From the NCBI GenBank assembly GCA_963921825.1, contig OY997592.1, forward strand, positions 23,005,432 through 23,069,431: DNA of 64,000 nt, read 5' to 3'. The DNA is from Erodium maritimum (lineage: Eukaryota; Streptophyta; Magnoliopsida; Geraniales; Geraniaceae). Shown in pieces: positions 1-11,596 of this stretch. The notes beneath the pieces are model-generated. The model had not been told where the DNA came from and made no database searches. It saw only the letters and a list, made by a program, of their open reading frames with translations. The number at the start of each line of letters is the position of its first letter. The first letter of the stretch is position 1. Both the position numbers and the translations under genes were made by a program.

Positions 1-1233
1 CACAAGCGCCTTGGACATATGAGTGAACATAGCATGACAGAGTTGATCAAGAGAGACTTACTTGATGGCTGCAACATGAGTAAGTTGGAGTCTTGTGAGC
101 ACTGCATTTTTGGTAAGCATAAGAGAGTTAAATTCAATGCTTCCGCTCATACCACTAAAGGGGCATTAGATTATGTGCATGCTGATGTTTGGGGACTTTC
201 CCGTAAAACTTCTCTTGGTGGTGCAAGTTACATGCTTACTATTATTGATGATTACTCTAGAAAAGTGCGGCCTTATTTTCTAAAACATAAATCTGATGTG
301 TTTGATGCTTTTAGGAAGTGGAGAGTTATGGTAGAGAAGCAAACCGAGAAGAATGTTAAAGTGCTTCGTACTAACAATGGTATGTAGTTTTGATCAAATG
401 ATTTTGATTACTATTGCAGCAACGAAGGCATTGTAAGGCACCACACCATCCCGTCCACGCCTCAATAGAATGGTGTGGCTGAGTGCATGAACCGAACCAT
501 CATCTCTAAGGCTCGGTGCATGCTTTCCAATGCTCGTATGAGCAGACGTTTTTGGGTTGAAGCAGCTTCCACCGCCTGTTACTTAATAAACAGGTCACCA
601 AGCATTCAACTTGATAAGAAAACTCTCATTGAGGTATGGTCTAGTTCACCTGCTGATTATTCATTGTTGAGAGTTTTTGGTTGCACTGATTATGCACATG
701 TTGATAATAGAAAGTTGGAGCCTAGAGCTGTCAAATGTGTGTTTATTGGTTATGGTTCAGGAGTAAAGGCATATAAGTTATGGAATCCTGAAACTAAAAG
801 AATTTTACTGAGCTGAAATGTTGTTTTTAATGAGGCTGTTATGTTTGATGATAGTTCCTCTATAGAGGGCTCTTATGTTTTTGATGTTGCTAATTTTTTT
901 GATGATGAGCAACATAGGATAAGCGTGCAGGTGGAGCACCTAGACGAAAAAGTAAATGAGGTTGCTGAAAATACTGAAAATAATGATGACATTGATGTTC
1001 AACTTACACCACCTGTTTTGCAGCAAACAAATAATTCCATTGCTACTGATAGACCGAGTAGAAACAAAGGTCATCGCCCTCGTTTAATTGAACAATGTAA
1101 CGTTGTTCATTATGCTTTTAGTTGTGCTGAACAAGTGGAGCATGATTATGATAATCCTGCTGATATGATGACAAAGCCAGTTCATGTTGCTAAGTTTGAG
1201 CTTTGCTCAAGCTTAGTTGGTATAACTGTTTAG
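1..1233 (+). pseudogene. Ty1/copia polyprotein remnant (integrase; RT/RNase H deleted)
   Basis: One reading frame can be followed through the region, broken by stops at 385-387, 391-393, 466-468 and 814-816. The first part holds the GAG-pre-integrase start (KRLGHMSE, CEHCIFGKH) and the integrase core with first acidic residue in YVHADVWG and the second near LRTNNG. The part from 475 holds the integrase C-terminal section (NGVAECMNRTI, FWVEAASTACYLINRSP, FGCTDYAHV). From 841 the frame reaches the segment that normally opens the RT region (NVVHYAFSCAEQVEHD), then jumps directly to the extreme RNase H end (NPADMMTKPV, KFELCSSLVGI). RT and nearly all RNase H are therefore missing by an internal deletion near 1143. 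The 5' half lies outside the window. A non-functional copy. Confidence 0.9.
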
Positions 1234-1332
1234 TCATAGTGGTTGTTTGGCACCGAAAGTATTTTCTTTGTTTGTTCAGGGAGATGTCTACTGCTTTATG
1301 CTACAATGAGGAATTTGTCTCAAGGTGGAATT

Positions 1333-1753
1333 TGTTGAAGTTGATCCAAATTCAAGCTATTGTGTGGCTTTGTTACTAATCAAACAAATTAGGGAAGTGT
1401 CTTGGCTTGATTTTCAAATGATCATTATAAGGAAGCCTATGTCTTGTTGTTCAAGTAAACAAGTATTAGGAAATTGGGTTTTAATTGTAGAGATTTTTTG
1501 TTTCCCTATTGTGTATGAAGTATCTCTACACCACCCCTATAAATACCACTTGTAAGCTGCCATGAGGGAGAAGTTGAATCAGTGTAAATCCACGGCATTG
1601 TGTAAACACTTCCCTTATAGTGAAGTTTTGCTGGTTAGTGCCCGTGGTTTTTTTCCTCTCCGTTGTTTGGAGGGTTTTTCCACGTTATATCGTTGTGTTC
1701 TCCGCGTTTTGGTTTTTGATCTATTTCGTTTTATTGTCCATCGTTTTATAACA
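1333..1753 (+). mobile_element. 3' LTR of the truncated copia element
   Basis: It begins TGTTGAAG directly after a purine-rich tract (CAAGGTGGAATT, 1321-1332), the usual copia polypurine tract position, and ends ATAACA at 1753. A TATAAAT box at about 1538-1544 fits an LTR promoter. No second LTR is in the window, so no TSD can be checked; the right end is inferred from the CA terminus. Confidence 0.75.
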
Positions 1754-2184
1754 TGAAGCAGGTCTATGAATCCACACTGAGAGATCTCATCTTGTTGGTG
1801 ATACGATACATATTCATTGATTCTCCGCCGAAAAATGGGTATGACAAGTTTCTCGACGGCATGGAGTTCTTATTCCAAGAGGAAGCTCCCCGAGAGGAAT
1901 GGGTGCTTGGCTAGTCAGCAAAACTGAGCAACCAAAGTTTAGACGCCAATAGGTTAGACGGAAGTGACATGAATGACCAACCATGCTCATAAGAGGGATG
2001 GCAGAAGCTCTGGGATGGTACTGATACAACGCTCAGGTGCATGTCAGGCATGAAATTGGAGGTAATTAAATCATTTCCTCCGAACTTTTGCTATCATGAT
2101 TTGGTTGTTGAGTGTTATGGGTTTGTACTTTGGCACACTGGTATTGGGACAGAAGGTTCTGGGGTTGAGTGTGTTCAAGAGTAG

Positions 2185-2580
2185 AGAGTGAGTATTGGAC
2201 GGGTTATTGATATGTATGTGAATTGTGGGGAATTTTGGAATGCACATAAGGTGATTGATGAAAGGTCTGTGAGGGATCCTTCATCCTATAATGTTTTCAT
2301 TATGGAGCATATGAAAGATGGGGTAGTGGGTGCTGCTGAGGACTTGTTTTGGAGAAGGTCCTGTAGTAATTGTGTTTATGGGACGGCCATGATATCAGGA
2401 TATACCCGAAATAGAGTTGTGGAACAAACTTTGGGCTTATTTGAGGAGATGTTAGAAGAGGGTACTGAAGCCACATCATGTAATTCCCAACCCTTCTTCA
2501 ACATCAAGACATTAAGGTTGCTGAACATAAGCATGACAGTGGGTTTCGCATTCAAGTCTACATGTCCTAAAGGAGCCTGA
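2185..2580 (+). pseudogene. PPR-repeat protein remnant
   Basis: The open stretch reads like degenerate pentatricopeptide repeats: IGRVIDMYVNCGEFWNAHKVIDE, YNVFIMEHMKDGVVGAAEDLFW and VYGTAMISGYTRNRVVEQTLGLFEEMLEEG match the 35-residue PPR pattern (LIDMYxKCGxxxxAxxVFDxM, xxWNxMISGYxxNGxxxxAxxLFxEM). PPR proteins bind organellar RNA. Only about three repeats are recognisable, there is no good start, and the frame ends soon after in unrelated sequence. It is a fragment of a PPR gene or of a retro-copied one. Family assignment is from motif memory. Confidence 0.6.
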
Positions 2581-2604
2581 ACAACGGGAGAGGGGCTGAG
2601 CTTT

Positions 2605-3156
2605 TTGTTGAAAAATATTGGGACTAGCTCAGGGGATGATATTATTACTGCAACCTTTGAAATGATGGAGCTCAAGAATAGTGTTTCCAGTTTTGGAAAG
2701 CTCACCAACTATCAACTAATGTTCTGTTTAACCTTAGCATTCATAGGCTTGAGGACAAGCTTATCACAAGAGGAAGGTAGTGTACACGAGGGAAAAATGA
2801 GTTGGAGGGTCGAGGCAATGGCTCAGATTGGTTGTGATGATTTGGTAATTGCTGAAATCAAATAGGTGAAGTTGGGTTGTGAGTTAGGATTGCTTCAGCT
2901 GGTTAGGATTCAAGAGTTTAATACCACACTACTAGCTACTCTCTTTGAGGAGCATGAAGAAATGGACGAGTTATTATATACACTGGGTTCTCAAATGAGG
3001 AGTAAAATGGATGATCATGTTAGTCATTCGTTAAAAGGCTTGGCTGATTGGCATGGGCTTAAAGCTCCTATAGGTGAGGTGCTTGATACGCGTACCCTAA
3101 ACAAACTGATATCTAGCCTAATGGTAAAAGTTGTTTCACTCTTGCTTGTAACATGA
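2605..3156 (+). other. Two unassigned open stretches downstream of the PPR remnant
   Basis: Frames 2605-2865 and 2866-3156 abut with only a stop between them and read as one frame. The second contains a hydrophilic helix-like stretch (LFEEHEEMDELLYTLGSQMR) that could be a decayed PPR E-type C-terminus, but I cannot support that firmly. There is no promoter or intron structure I can see. The sequence 3157-3371 after it is AT-rich with no gene. Confidence 0.3.
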
Positions 3157-3663
3157 GTTCGAGTCTATTTGTGCGTGACTTGTTTTACTGGATGTTGTCT
3201 TTCATTTTGGGATCTTAATAGACTTCTATGGGCTGCAACTAATCTGTCCACTCTCCTTTTGTGGGCTTTAAGTAAATTGAGAATACAACTTTTATTATAT
3301 AATATGATTAAAAATAAAAACTAAACTAACCTTTTTCTGTTTCCGGATTCGGTACAGTAACGCTCCCAAACAATAATAGCTCTTCCTAGTATTTACCGAA
3401 CACACAAGATGTAGTTAACTGCTAGGGTTTTTTCTCTCTAGTCCTAGCTTTGACCAGCCATAGTGTTAGCCTCTGTCTCCATTGTCGACATGCCCCAGGC
3501 TTCGCTTGGAGTCGTTGTCCATGTCGGTGCCTGCCTTTCCGTGGTGTCTTATCCCTCACAGACCGTGCTCGGATAAGGGGTTCAAGACCATCATTGGGAT
3601 CCGAGAGAACCATTGTTCTCGCTCTCTTCTTCCTCTCCGTTTGCGATGTAGAGCCGCTACCTG

Positions 3664-4299
3664 ATGGCTCCAGCGGACGTTTTCTCTCCCTCCTTGGGAC
3701 TTCGTCTTACGGGACAAGGATCGGTGGGGGATGGACTTTGGTTTGCTTCACCCCCAAGAAACGGGATTACCTTTCCTCTGAGCATTCAATTGTCGGTCGT
3801 TCGATTACCCCATTTCCTTGCTTTGGGTTCTCTTTCGGGAGGCGTGAGAGCTGCAACGGGAGCTACAACGGTGCCACGCACCCTACCTCCCCTATCACCA
3901 TTGTCACCGCCTTGGAAGGCCACCTTGAAGCCACCACCGCCGCCGTCCTTCAAGACGCCACTGAAGCAGTCATCGCGGTCCCCACTTCCCGGGCCCCCAC
4001 CGAGGCATGCGAGGGAGAGGAGGAGCCAATACAAGGTTTTGAGAAAGGCATGGTGGAGGCGTAACCCTAGGAGACGCGCCGCCCGAGAGAGGGCTAGCCA
4101 GAGCACGGTCGTAGGAAATTTGGGCCGGCGAACTAGGGTTTGGATGAAGGAGTATGGGGCGAGAATTGGTTGGAGAAGAAGCAATCGAGGATCGTTGCGT
4201 GAACTATTCGAGTCTTGGTTTGAAGACCATGGTCGGGGAATTGTCGCCGCTACCGTCCAGTCAGTTTTTCTAGGCTCGGTGCCTACTGAACAGGGAATC
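3664..4299 (+). CDS. Unrecognised open frame in E1, continuing at 7075-7263
   Basis: An open frame runs from 3664 to the solo-LTR insertion point. When the LTR and one TSD copy are removed, the same frame continues at 7075 and ends near 7263, about 274 codons in all. It is rich in Pro, Arg and Ser with no domain I know. A second frame (3450-4064) is also open over part of the region, so GC-rich composition alone could explain the openness. Function unknown and coding status uncertain. Confidence 0.3.
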
Positions 4300-5184
4300 T
4301 GTAAGAACCTCCCCCGGTCGATCCCGATCGAACCGGTGATTTCTAGCCAAGTTTGACTTTCGGCCAGAAAAGTCAACCGATGACTCAGGAAGTCATTCGG
4401 GACCTTTCTGGGGCCCAAAAAGCTTAGCCGTCATCACGGCTAGCTTAGTTAGGCCATTTCCTTCAGTTTGACTGTAATATTGTACCGGTCAACTCTGGGT
4501 CAAAATTGGACTTTTTATCGACTTTTTACGACCTAAATTTGGACAGCTGAAATTAAATTAAGAGAAAGTAGCTCCTACAATGCCACATGGCATTAGAGCC
4601 TTGGATGAGAAGAAATGGAGTTAAAATGACCATTTACCCCTCCCAAATGCCTTTAATTGGATAATACTTGAGAGGGTTTTTGGTCATTTATCAAACTAGG
4701 TCTTTTAAAGCATTGGATTGAGACAATTCAGCTATTAATTTGGTGTAGCAGCCGAAACCCACCAAGGGAGATAAGAAAGGAGAAGTTCCATTTCTTGAGG
4801 AAGAAGAAAGAGAGGAAAGCTAGCAACTTTGGCCTTGTTCTTGACCATTTCTTCTCCATTTTCCTTCCATCTTCATCATCTCGTCTTCCTAAAGGTATGG
4901 ATGTTCTAAACTTCTCATTTCATCCACTTTCAAGTTTTAGGTTTGTGGGTTTTGGCTTGAAGTTGAAGAACTAGTTTTATGGATTATTGTTTGAAGAAGG
5001 AATAGTGAAGTTAGGTTGTTTTGATTGTGTTGGTTGAAGTTTTGATGAAACCCATTGAGGGTATTGAGATTTAGAGGGTTTTGATGATTGTTTTGGAGTT
5101 GTTTGGAGCTAGAAATGGAGTTTTTTATTTGATTTTCGTGAAATCCGAGTTGGGGAAGAAGTGGAAGCTCTGGTCTGGTTCGGC

Positions 5185-5445
5185 ACGGAACGGGACCCGG
5201 AACGGTCCTGGTGCCGGCACGACGTGCAGCACGGAACGGGTGGAGTACCGGCACGGTATGCGACGCGGAACGGTCCAGACTCCGGCACGGGACCTCGCAC
5301 GGTCCGTGTCTGATTCCGGACCGGTCTGTGGCACGGTCCGTGTCTGATTTCGGACCCGTTTGTGGCACGGTCCGTGTCTGGTACCGGGCCGGTCTATGGC
5401 GCGGTCCGTGTCTGGTTCCGGCCCGGACCGTGATACGTTCCATAT
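5185..5445 (+). repeat. GC-rich degenerate tandem repeat in solo LTR
   Basis: Variants of CGGCACGGTCCGTGTCTG recur about every 30-35 bases, roughly eight times. The equivalent tract in the chromovirus LTR lies at about 46290-46520 on the other strand. The repeats are CpG-rich in an otherwise AT-rich setting. Confidence 0.7.
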
Positions 5446-6159
5446 CAGATTCCGGGCTTGAGCTCCTGAACCTAAACCCTTTCTTTTTTAGTCCAATTCG
5501 ATTCCAAGATCATTCCTTTAGCTCTATTTCCGTTCATTAAGGACTGTTCTATAATTCTAGTTGAAGATTACTCCATTGAGTTACTAATTTTGGTATTATT
5601 GTGGTCCAAAACCGTGGAACAAAGCTCGGAGAAGAGACGAGGATTTTGGACCCGTGAGCAGACGACGAGGAGACTAGACGGACACCCACAGCAGAGAGTT
5701 TTAGAGATAGACCGCAAGGTAGGGGAAATACTAAACTCCTCGTGCACTCTAATATTTAGTATGCCTATTAGGTTAATAAAATCGGAAAGGTCTAGTTACA
5801 CATAGGAATCACTAGAATAAACGCTTTTCATTTGTTAATAACCGGAAGTGTCTCGTATGCATGCTGAGGATGTGAATCACTAGTATAACTCGCTTTCAAT
5901 ACTTGGGAATTGCCGTGCTGGTAGAAGGTCGAGATGAGCCATAGGATTGGTTGTGGTTGATTCACATGCTTTCTTGCTTAGCTTTTAGGATAAAGTAAGA
6001 GTCTAACAAAACTAGATCAATTGTATGCTTGAATGATGAATGAATGCTTAAAGGTTTGAATGAATGATTGAGTGTAACTTTTTGTGCTAAATGGTACGAT
6101 CGGGTGAGTGGTAGACCGATGGATCGAGATCGGTAATCCGGTAGTATCATAGCCTTGGA

Positions 6160-6315
6160 ATATTGATTGGTGGACCCTGCGGGGCATTGGTTGGTTGATC
6201 CTGCGGGATATTGGTTATGGGACCCTGCGGGGCATTGATTATTGGACCCTACGGGGCATTGGTTATTGGACCCTGCGGGGCATTGGTGGTGGACCCTGCC
6301 GGTAAACTGGATGGT
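6160..6315 (+). repeat. About 24-bp minisatellite in solo LTR
   Basis: Tandem units of the type TTGGACCCTGCGGGGCATTG, about six copies with small length changes. The same unit is arrayed in both chromovirus LTRs (36577-36712 and 45326-45463, opposite strand). Confidence 0.8.
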
Positions 6316-7564
6316 TTACCTTGCGGGGAATGGTTATGCGTTGTTTTTCACCCTGGGTGTATGCGTCCTGCGGGAGCATACCCAGAAGTTTACCCTGTTT
6401 TTCCTCGATGACATATGATCCTTTGAGGACGTTTCAGGGGGTACCGATGATATGTGTTCCCTCGAGAGCGCTTCCGGTAACCCGATGGTATGTGTCCTCT
6501 CTGGATCGAGGGGAAATCCGACATGATACAAGATTCTTGTAGATCGGAGTGTCGAGGCTTAACTCTTGTACTATGATATTTAATGGTTCTTCCTTTAATT
6601 TCTCGGTATTGATTGTTACCTTCTTAAAATGCAGAACGTTCGTTCATTCCTCTATTTTGAGTATATCTTGAGTGATGCAAATCTTTGAAATTCGAGTTAA
6701 TTGAGTTATTCCTCTTTATTAAAGTTGTTAACCGATGTTTGCTATTTTCCCTACTGAGCGTAAGCTCACCCCTACTTGTTTATTTATTGTTTGTACAAGC
6801 GTACTTGATGTCTAGTGGATTCGAGGCTCGGGAGCTTCTGGTTGTATTGAGGGTTGTTTTAGAGACGTGGTGGTCTATGTTGTTGAACTTTATTTATCTA
6901 TTACTTCATGTTGAGCTTTGACTCTTTATTTGAGATTTTGGATCATATTATTTGAGAAACCGATTGGAACTCATTTGAGCTTTAAAGGATTTTATTACTG
7001 CTTTACTATTTTCTCTCTCAATTCAAGTCACGTCTCGAGTCCGGCCAAAACCGGATTTAGGGCGTGACAGAATCATGGATTCCCCTAGGGAGGGGAGCAT
7101 CGGGGACTGGCCCAGCGAGGGGTCCCCAGACGATGCTTGCCTCCAACCATCACCATTACTATTGAGGTCTTTACTGATCTCCGGTACCCAACCCCCTTTT
7201 TCCATCTTCTGTCCTCTCCCATGGGGCAGCGATTCAACACCGTCAAGGACGGTTCTATTGTGAAAAGAACTGCGAACAATACTACATGTTCTATGTCTGT
7301 TCTTCGTGGTCAGAGAGTCTCTGATGCACTCTATTGTATTGAAACAACTTTTTTTTTTGATAAGCTCGAATTTTTTTATAGATAAGACCGAATCTAAAAA
7401 GGGACGGAATGCCCTGATTCAAGAAGAAGCAGGGTGAAGAAAAGACGCTTACAAAGGAGTTCTGCTAAGGGGGAACTATAAGGATTGACCTTAACCCAAA
7501 ACAGACCACCCAAAACACAACAAAACAAAACCGAAAAAAACAAAAGGAAAAGAAAACATCCACA

Positions 7565-8085
7565 ATTAAAGAGCGGAATTATGTCGCGCCTTATGAGATG
7601 ATTTCCACAAAGTTGAAATGGGGGGTGCTGTCTTCTTATTACGTTCCCTAGTCAAAGAACGATTTCTCGAACGAGTAATAACAGTATAAGTAGAAGGTCG
7701 GCTCTGACGAGGCTGAAACCGAACTTTTCACCACATCTTTCTTAAAATCATTCCCAACCGGGCTGGACAGAACCGTACAGCCCATCTGCCCTTTGGTTTC
7801 AATTTCCGACACCACAGGTAAGGCTGAACAAGTTGGATCAATAGCCTTACAAAGATGGACTTCAAACGGGCCCCCAACCTGATCCACACCAGCATCAAAG
7901 CCCAAACCAAGAACAAAGTCGGAACGCGTCTCTGCATCCAAACCCATCTCTGTTACCAAACACGCCTCTGAATCCGGATTCACGGCACGAGTCGTTGCTT
8001 GATTCTGTAACTGATCCAAAGACGCCAAATCCGCAAGAGGAACCGAACGGGATTGTGATATTTGCGCCCGGATCTCCTCCCTCAG
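7565..8085 (-). pseudogene. C-terminal remainder of R1 RRM protein beyond the TAG
   Basis: After the TAG the same frame reads LREEIRAQISQSRSVPLADL and stays open to a stop at 7648-7650. In another frame a short tail, ISTLWKSSHKARHNSAL, ends in a stop. The nearly identical ISTLWKSSYKARQKSAL and stop occurs in copy R4 at about 35070-35120, so this is probably the real C-terminus reached through a frameshift. The TAG can be explained by a single C-to-T change. Confidence 0.6.
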
Positions 8086-9630
8086 CTAGTCAACCACCAG
8101 CGTCGATCTCCGATCACCGGCAAGCAAAAGCGTCAACATCTTCCCATCCTCCAATTTGACCATCTTCATCTGCTGCATCGATGCGTCCGGGCCTCCATCA
8201 GCCACACTCTGTTTTTGAACAATATCACAGCTCGGATTGGAAATTTGAACCCGATTCTCCAGCTCCAAAGAAACAGAGTCAGCCATGCTATGTTTTGAGG
8301 ACGCAGAACCTTTAACCGGGAACGGAGCTTTTTCCCGGCGAGCTAAGGCCACAAAAAGAACGTACCCCTTGTATTTGAGACCATCAGAGGCTTCAATGGC
8401 TTTCAAAGCGCTAGAGGGTGAGAAGAAATCCACGAAACCGAAACACCGACCTTTCGTATTCGGTCGCTTAATCGCGATCGCTGCTTTAATGTCTCCAAAA
8501 ACCCCAAAAAATTCCCGAATCCAATCACCTGTGGATCCAAAGGGAATGTTATATACAAAGATCTTTGTACCCAAAAATCGTGTATCAACCTTCCCCGGGA
8601 AATCAACTGAGGTCTCCTTTGCCGGAGGTAAGATCGCTCCATTCGCACCATCACAAGCTTGTTCCGTGGCCAAAGGAAGGAACTGAGACATGTGGGCTTG
8701 ACTGGCCCCAATAATCGACCCATTAGCCACAGCCCTAACAGCTTCACGATCTGGGCTTCGACCTTGGAAATCCGGCCCACAAAGTGGCCTAGTCTTCCCT
8801 GAATTAACGCCCAAATCTCTGGCTTGAAGAGGAACAACTGAAATCACGGAACTCCCCAAATCTCTGACGTGATCCGAATCAGAAGTATTCGAAACCAAAT
8901 CAAATCCCAAAACTTGAGGAGCATCATCCCGAGATTTCGTACCTTCCGAACTTCTGATCTCCACCACAGACGTGGTCGCCGGAGGAGTCAGAGATCTCAC
9001 CTGATCGGAGCTCTGTTTTGTCTCCGGACGAGCTTTCCAGTGCCTGGCTAAACGAATGAACAATGGGAGGCCATTTAATTTCATGCCATTCAGGCTGGTA
9101 ATGGCCTGTCTCGCCGCTTCCGAAGAACTGAACATTACGAAACCAAAAAATTTCCTCTTTCGATTCGGCCGAGACGGAACAGAGACTGAGAGTACTTCCC
9201 CAAAAACTCCGAAAACATTTCGTACCCATTCAACTTTGGTTTTGGCCGGAAGATTGCACAGGTAGATTGTGTCTGTTTGAGTTTCCGGCGTCAATACTGC
9301 TCCCCGAGAAACTACGGAACTGCGAACTCTACCTTCAGACTTGTTCGGCCTCGCCACGTTTCTGCCTCTATTCTCTCCTGGATCGACTTCCCCTTTTCCT
9401 TTCATCGAAGCCGTGGAAAATCTATTCTTGGCAGAGCTTTTGCGTTCCTTCTTAGCCGAAGAAGAACCCGATCTCTTCAAACTCCTCTTACCAGATACTA
9501 TTCCACAGTATCTGTCATAGAGGGAGAGGAGCTCGGAGCAAAAGATGGGAAAGGAGAGCATGTAGCCTCTGCATAATTCCTCTGTCAGCTGCATGATTTG
9601 GTCACTGGATTGGCCGTTTCGGATACTCAT
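8086..9630 (-). CDS. Two-RRM protein of retroposon R1
   Basis: 514 codons from the first ATG (9630). The N-terminus holds the family motif LSFPIFCSELLSLYDRYC (about residues 25-42), followed by a basic, Ser/Lys-rich linker. RRM1 spans about 120-196, with RNP2 IYLCNL and RNP1 KFFGFVMF. RRM2 spans about 355-431, with RNP2 IFVYNI and RNP1 RCFGFVDF. RRMs bind single-stranded RNA, so the product could coat its own transcript as LINE ORF1 proteins do. The frame ends at a TAG (8086-8088), but the same frame reopens and stays open to 7648, so the original protein was longer. It is the best preserved member of the family here. Role inferred, not shown. Confidence 0.85.
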   Translation of the reverse strand: MSIRNGQSSDQIMQLTEELCRGYMLSFPIFCSELLSLYDRYCGIVSGKRSLKRSGSSSAKKERKSSAKNRFSTASMKGKGEVDPGENRGRNVARPNKSEGRVRSSVVSRGAVLTPETQTDTIYLCNLPAKTKVEWVRNVFGVFGEVLSVSVPSRPNRKRKFFGFVMFSSSEAARQAITSLNGMKLNGLPLFIRLARHWKARPETKQSSDQVRSLTPPATTSVVEIRSSEGTKSRDDAPQVLGFDLVSNTSDSDHVRDLGSSVISVVPLQARDLGVNSGKTRPLCGPDFQGRSPDREAVRAVANGSIIGASQAHMSQFLPLATEQACDGANGAILPPAKETSVDFPGKVDTRFLGTKIFVYNIPFGSTGDWIREFFGVFGDIKAAIAIKRPNTKGRCFGFVDFFSPSSALKAIEASDGLKYKGYVLFVALARREKAPFPVKGSASSKHSMADSVSLELENRVQISNPSCDIVQKQSVADGGPDASMQQMKMVKLEDGKMLTLLLAGDRRSTLVVD

Positions 9631-9793
9631 GGTGGGTTTTGAAGTAGAGTATTGAAACAACTTGATTAATGATTAATGAAAGGTACCTTTTGCTCAAAAA
9701 AAATAATAGCTCTTCCTATACTTCATATTGGTTGGTGATTTTTTCAGCTTTCTCCCTCAATTTATTTATTGAAAAACTGAGACTTAATTTCTT

Positions 9794-10618
9794 TTTTTTT
9801 TGAAACGGGTAACCGGGGAAGTGCATTAATGCAAAAAAGAAATCATACATGGTAGAGCGTAACCGCCCTTGATTCCAGATATATGTCTGGGCCGACCGTA
9901 GCAAGCCCAACGCTCATAGACCCATAAAAAATAGCCTACTTGACATCGTAGACAATAACTCAGGACATCCCCTTACCGACGTCCCAAAACAACGAGACAT
10001 AGTGAAAATTGTCCAAAACAAAACAGAAAGCAAATTGTTCCAACGAAAAACATAATAATCGAAAAGCGACCAGAAATAAATAGTTGTGGTTGCAGGCTTC
10101 CTGAGACCTCCCAGCACTCGAGGTGACCGGCTTTGGTTGTCGAGGCCCTCCTCCCGGGTCCCATATCAAGAGAGCCTTCAGGATCGCTCCAGTCACTGTC
10201 ACGGTGGTGTTCGGGTGTGATTGACTCTGCCCTGGAGCTACGTAGGGCCAATGCCTAGGCGGCCCTATCGGTGATTGCACCTCATTGCCGAAATCGACGT
10301 CGTGGACTCCGGTCGTTCAAAGGAGGGTGCGGCCCGAACGGGGGGTAGTTGACTGTCGGGAGTGATGCGAGACGGTGGCACACGTCAATCGAATTCATGA
10401 TCGGCGACGGCGAGAGGTCGACCCTAAAGGGAGTAAGGAGAAACCCCAAAAAGGGTAAGGAGAGACCCCAAAAAGGGTAAGGAGAGCGCTTTGTGTTGTG
10501 AGCATAGGGAGAGGGACCATGGCAAGGACCATGGCCATGGCCATAGCCTGCGGCTTCATGGAGGAGGCAGAGAGGGTGCGGCTGCGGTTAGGTTTTTTGT
10601 AATTTCCTTTTTCTTATC
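9794..10618 (-). mobile_element. Short poly(A) retroposon without recognisable ORF
   Basis: A T-run at about 9791-9801 followed by GAAACGGGTAACCGG reads on the minus strand as a 3' end with poly(A). Flanking copies of AGACTTA(A/G)TTTCTT at 9780-9793 and 10619-10632 form a 14-bp TSD with one mismatch. The body is GC-rich near its 5' end and contains three tandem copies of a 19-20 bp unit with AAAGGGTAAGGAGA (about 10428-10490). Open frames inside show no known domain. Probably a SINE-like or LINE-derived non-autonomous element. Confidence 0.7.
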
Positions 10619-10632
10619 AGACTTAGTTTCTT

Positions 10633-11596
10633 AATTCCATTGTTCTAAGTTTGAAACTGAGACTCAAGTATTATTTAGATGGTTTTGTAATCTTTTATGT
10701 CCACATACTTAAACTTTAATAAACAATTTCTTCTGAGTAATTAGTAAAAAGATAATATCCATTATTTACTATTTTAACATATCTTTCCTCCATAATTTTT
10801 TGTATGAAAGATCATATATTTAGGCTTTTGATTCTCAATAAATAATTACCTTACATATGAAATAAGTGTTATTAAAATGGTATTGGTTAGAGAGTCTACA
10901 CCTGTATTGGATGGTTCTTGTTGGGAAGATTTTTGAATGGTATTGGTGTTATTACAATAATAATATTTTTTTTCAATTTGAGAGGAATCTCCGATTATTT
11001 TATTGATGTAATTTAAAATTTTAGTATATTTGATTATGTACTAGTCAAATATTTTGGTATATTTGATTATTTTATTTATCTTTAATAATTATTAGTGGCA
11101 TACCCTAAAATGAATTTTTGGATCCGCCTCTGTTGACACGGTCTACCCAAATTCCCCAGAGAGGTATCATTGGTACACTTATAAGCTTTGAAATCATCTA
11201 GATTATGATGTTAAAGCTGCTTCTGTGATTATCATGTTGACTCTATGCTCAACTTTCATTGATGATGATTGGCATGCAAGAGCACAATGTTGAATTCATA
11301 GGTGTAGATATGCAAGCCTATTACAATTGGGAACATTATCCAAAGGCTAAGGAAATGCATGATCAAGCTCTGTTATGTTTGGTGTTGGGAAATGGCCAAC
11401 GGGAATAGGCACTCTCATGAGCAATGATCATCTAAGGGAGGAGGCATGGGTGTCAAAGGAGCTTGAAAGCAATAAACGAACTTTGCTACTGTTAAGAACA
11501 TTTGGAGTTACACATTGATCTATTATGCAGTTCAAGCTTCTAGTTTCAACTTCTATGACATGCTTGAGGAAAAGCATGTTGTACAGGGGAAAGCAA
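10633..11596. other. AT-rich intergenic stretch, no gene found
   Basis: To about 11100 the sequence is AT-rich without features. From about 11140 to 11596 it resembles decayed internal sequence of an LTR element: it ends in a purine tract (AGGGGAAAGCAA) immediately before the LTR at 11597. No domain can be read. Confidence 0.5.

Larger units (their letters stand above)
4300..7069 (+). mobile_element. Ty3/gypsy (Tekay-like) solo LTR, TSD GAATC
   Basis: It starts TGTAAGAACC and ends GGGCGTGACA, and is flanked by the perfect 5-bp duplication GAATC (4295-4299 and 7070-7074). No internal region or second LTR is present, so it is a solo LTR left by LTR-LTR recombination. It is the reverse-oriented relative of the chromovirus LTRs at 35753-36872 and 44501-47401: both share the terminal CCGGT(T)CGATC block, the GGCTAAGCTTTTTGGGCC block, the GC-rich CGGCACGG tract and the CCCTGCGGGGCATTG minisatellite. 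A TGAGC/GCTCA hairpin lies at 6755-6768. Confidence 0.95.
7351..9649 (-). mobile_element. RRM-only retroposon R1
   Basis: A minus-strand element bounded by a perfect 14-bp TSD (TATTGAAACAACTT, 7337-7350 and 9650-9663). The 3' end is a poly(A) tail (T-run at about 7349-7358) after AGCTTATC. Between the duplications there is only one gene, for an RRM protein, plus a 3' UTR of about 200 bases. There is no endonuclease or RT. The 5' end is only about 19 bases upstream of the ATG. It inserted into E1. The other copies are R2 (26432), R3 (31591), R4 (34893) and R5 (31048). Confidence 0.92.
3389..9701 (+). mobile_element. Poly(A) retroposon E1, split by two later insertions
   Basis: A 17-bp TSD (AATAATAGCTCTTCCTA) lies at 3372-3388 and 9702-9718. 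The right copy directly follows a poly(A) tail after TTTTGCTC. Removing the solo LTR (4300-7069 plus 5-bp duplication) and the RRM retroposon (7351-9649 plus 14-bp duplication) leaves an element of about 1.2 kb. Long TSD and poly(A) are the signature of LINE-type target-primed integration. I do not recognise the cargo: it may be a non-autonomous LINE derivative or a processed transcript. Confidence 0.85.

Noticed and set aside
3450-4418. Overlapping long frames on both strands
   Set aside because: GC-rich stretch where several frames are open together; only the frame that continues past the LTR insertion was kept, at low confidence.
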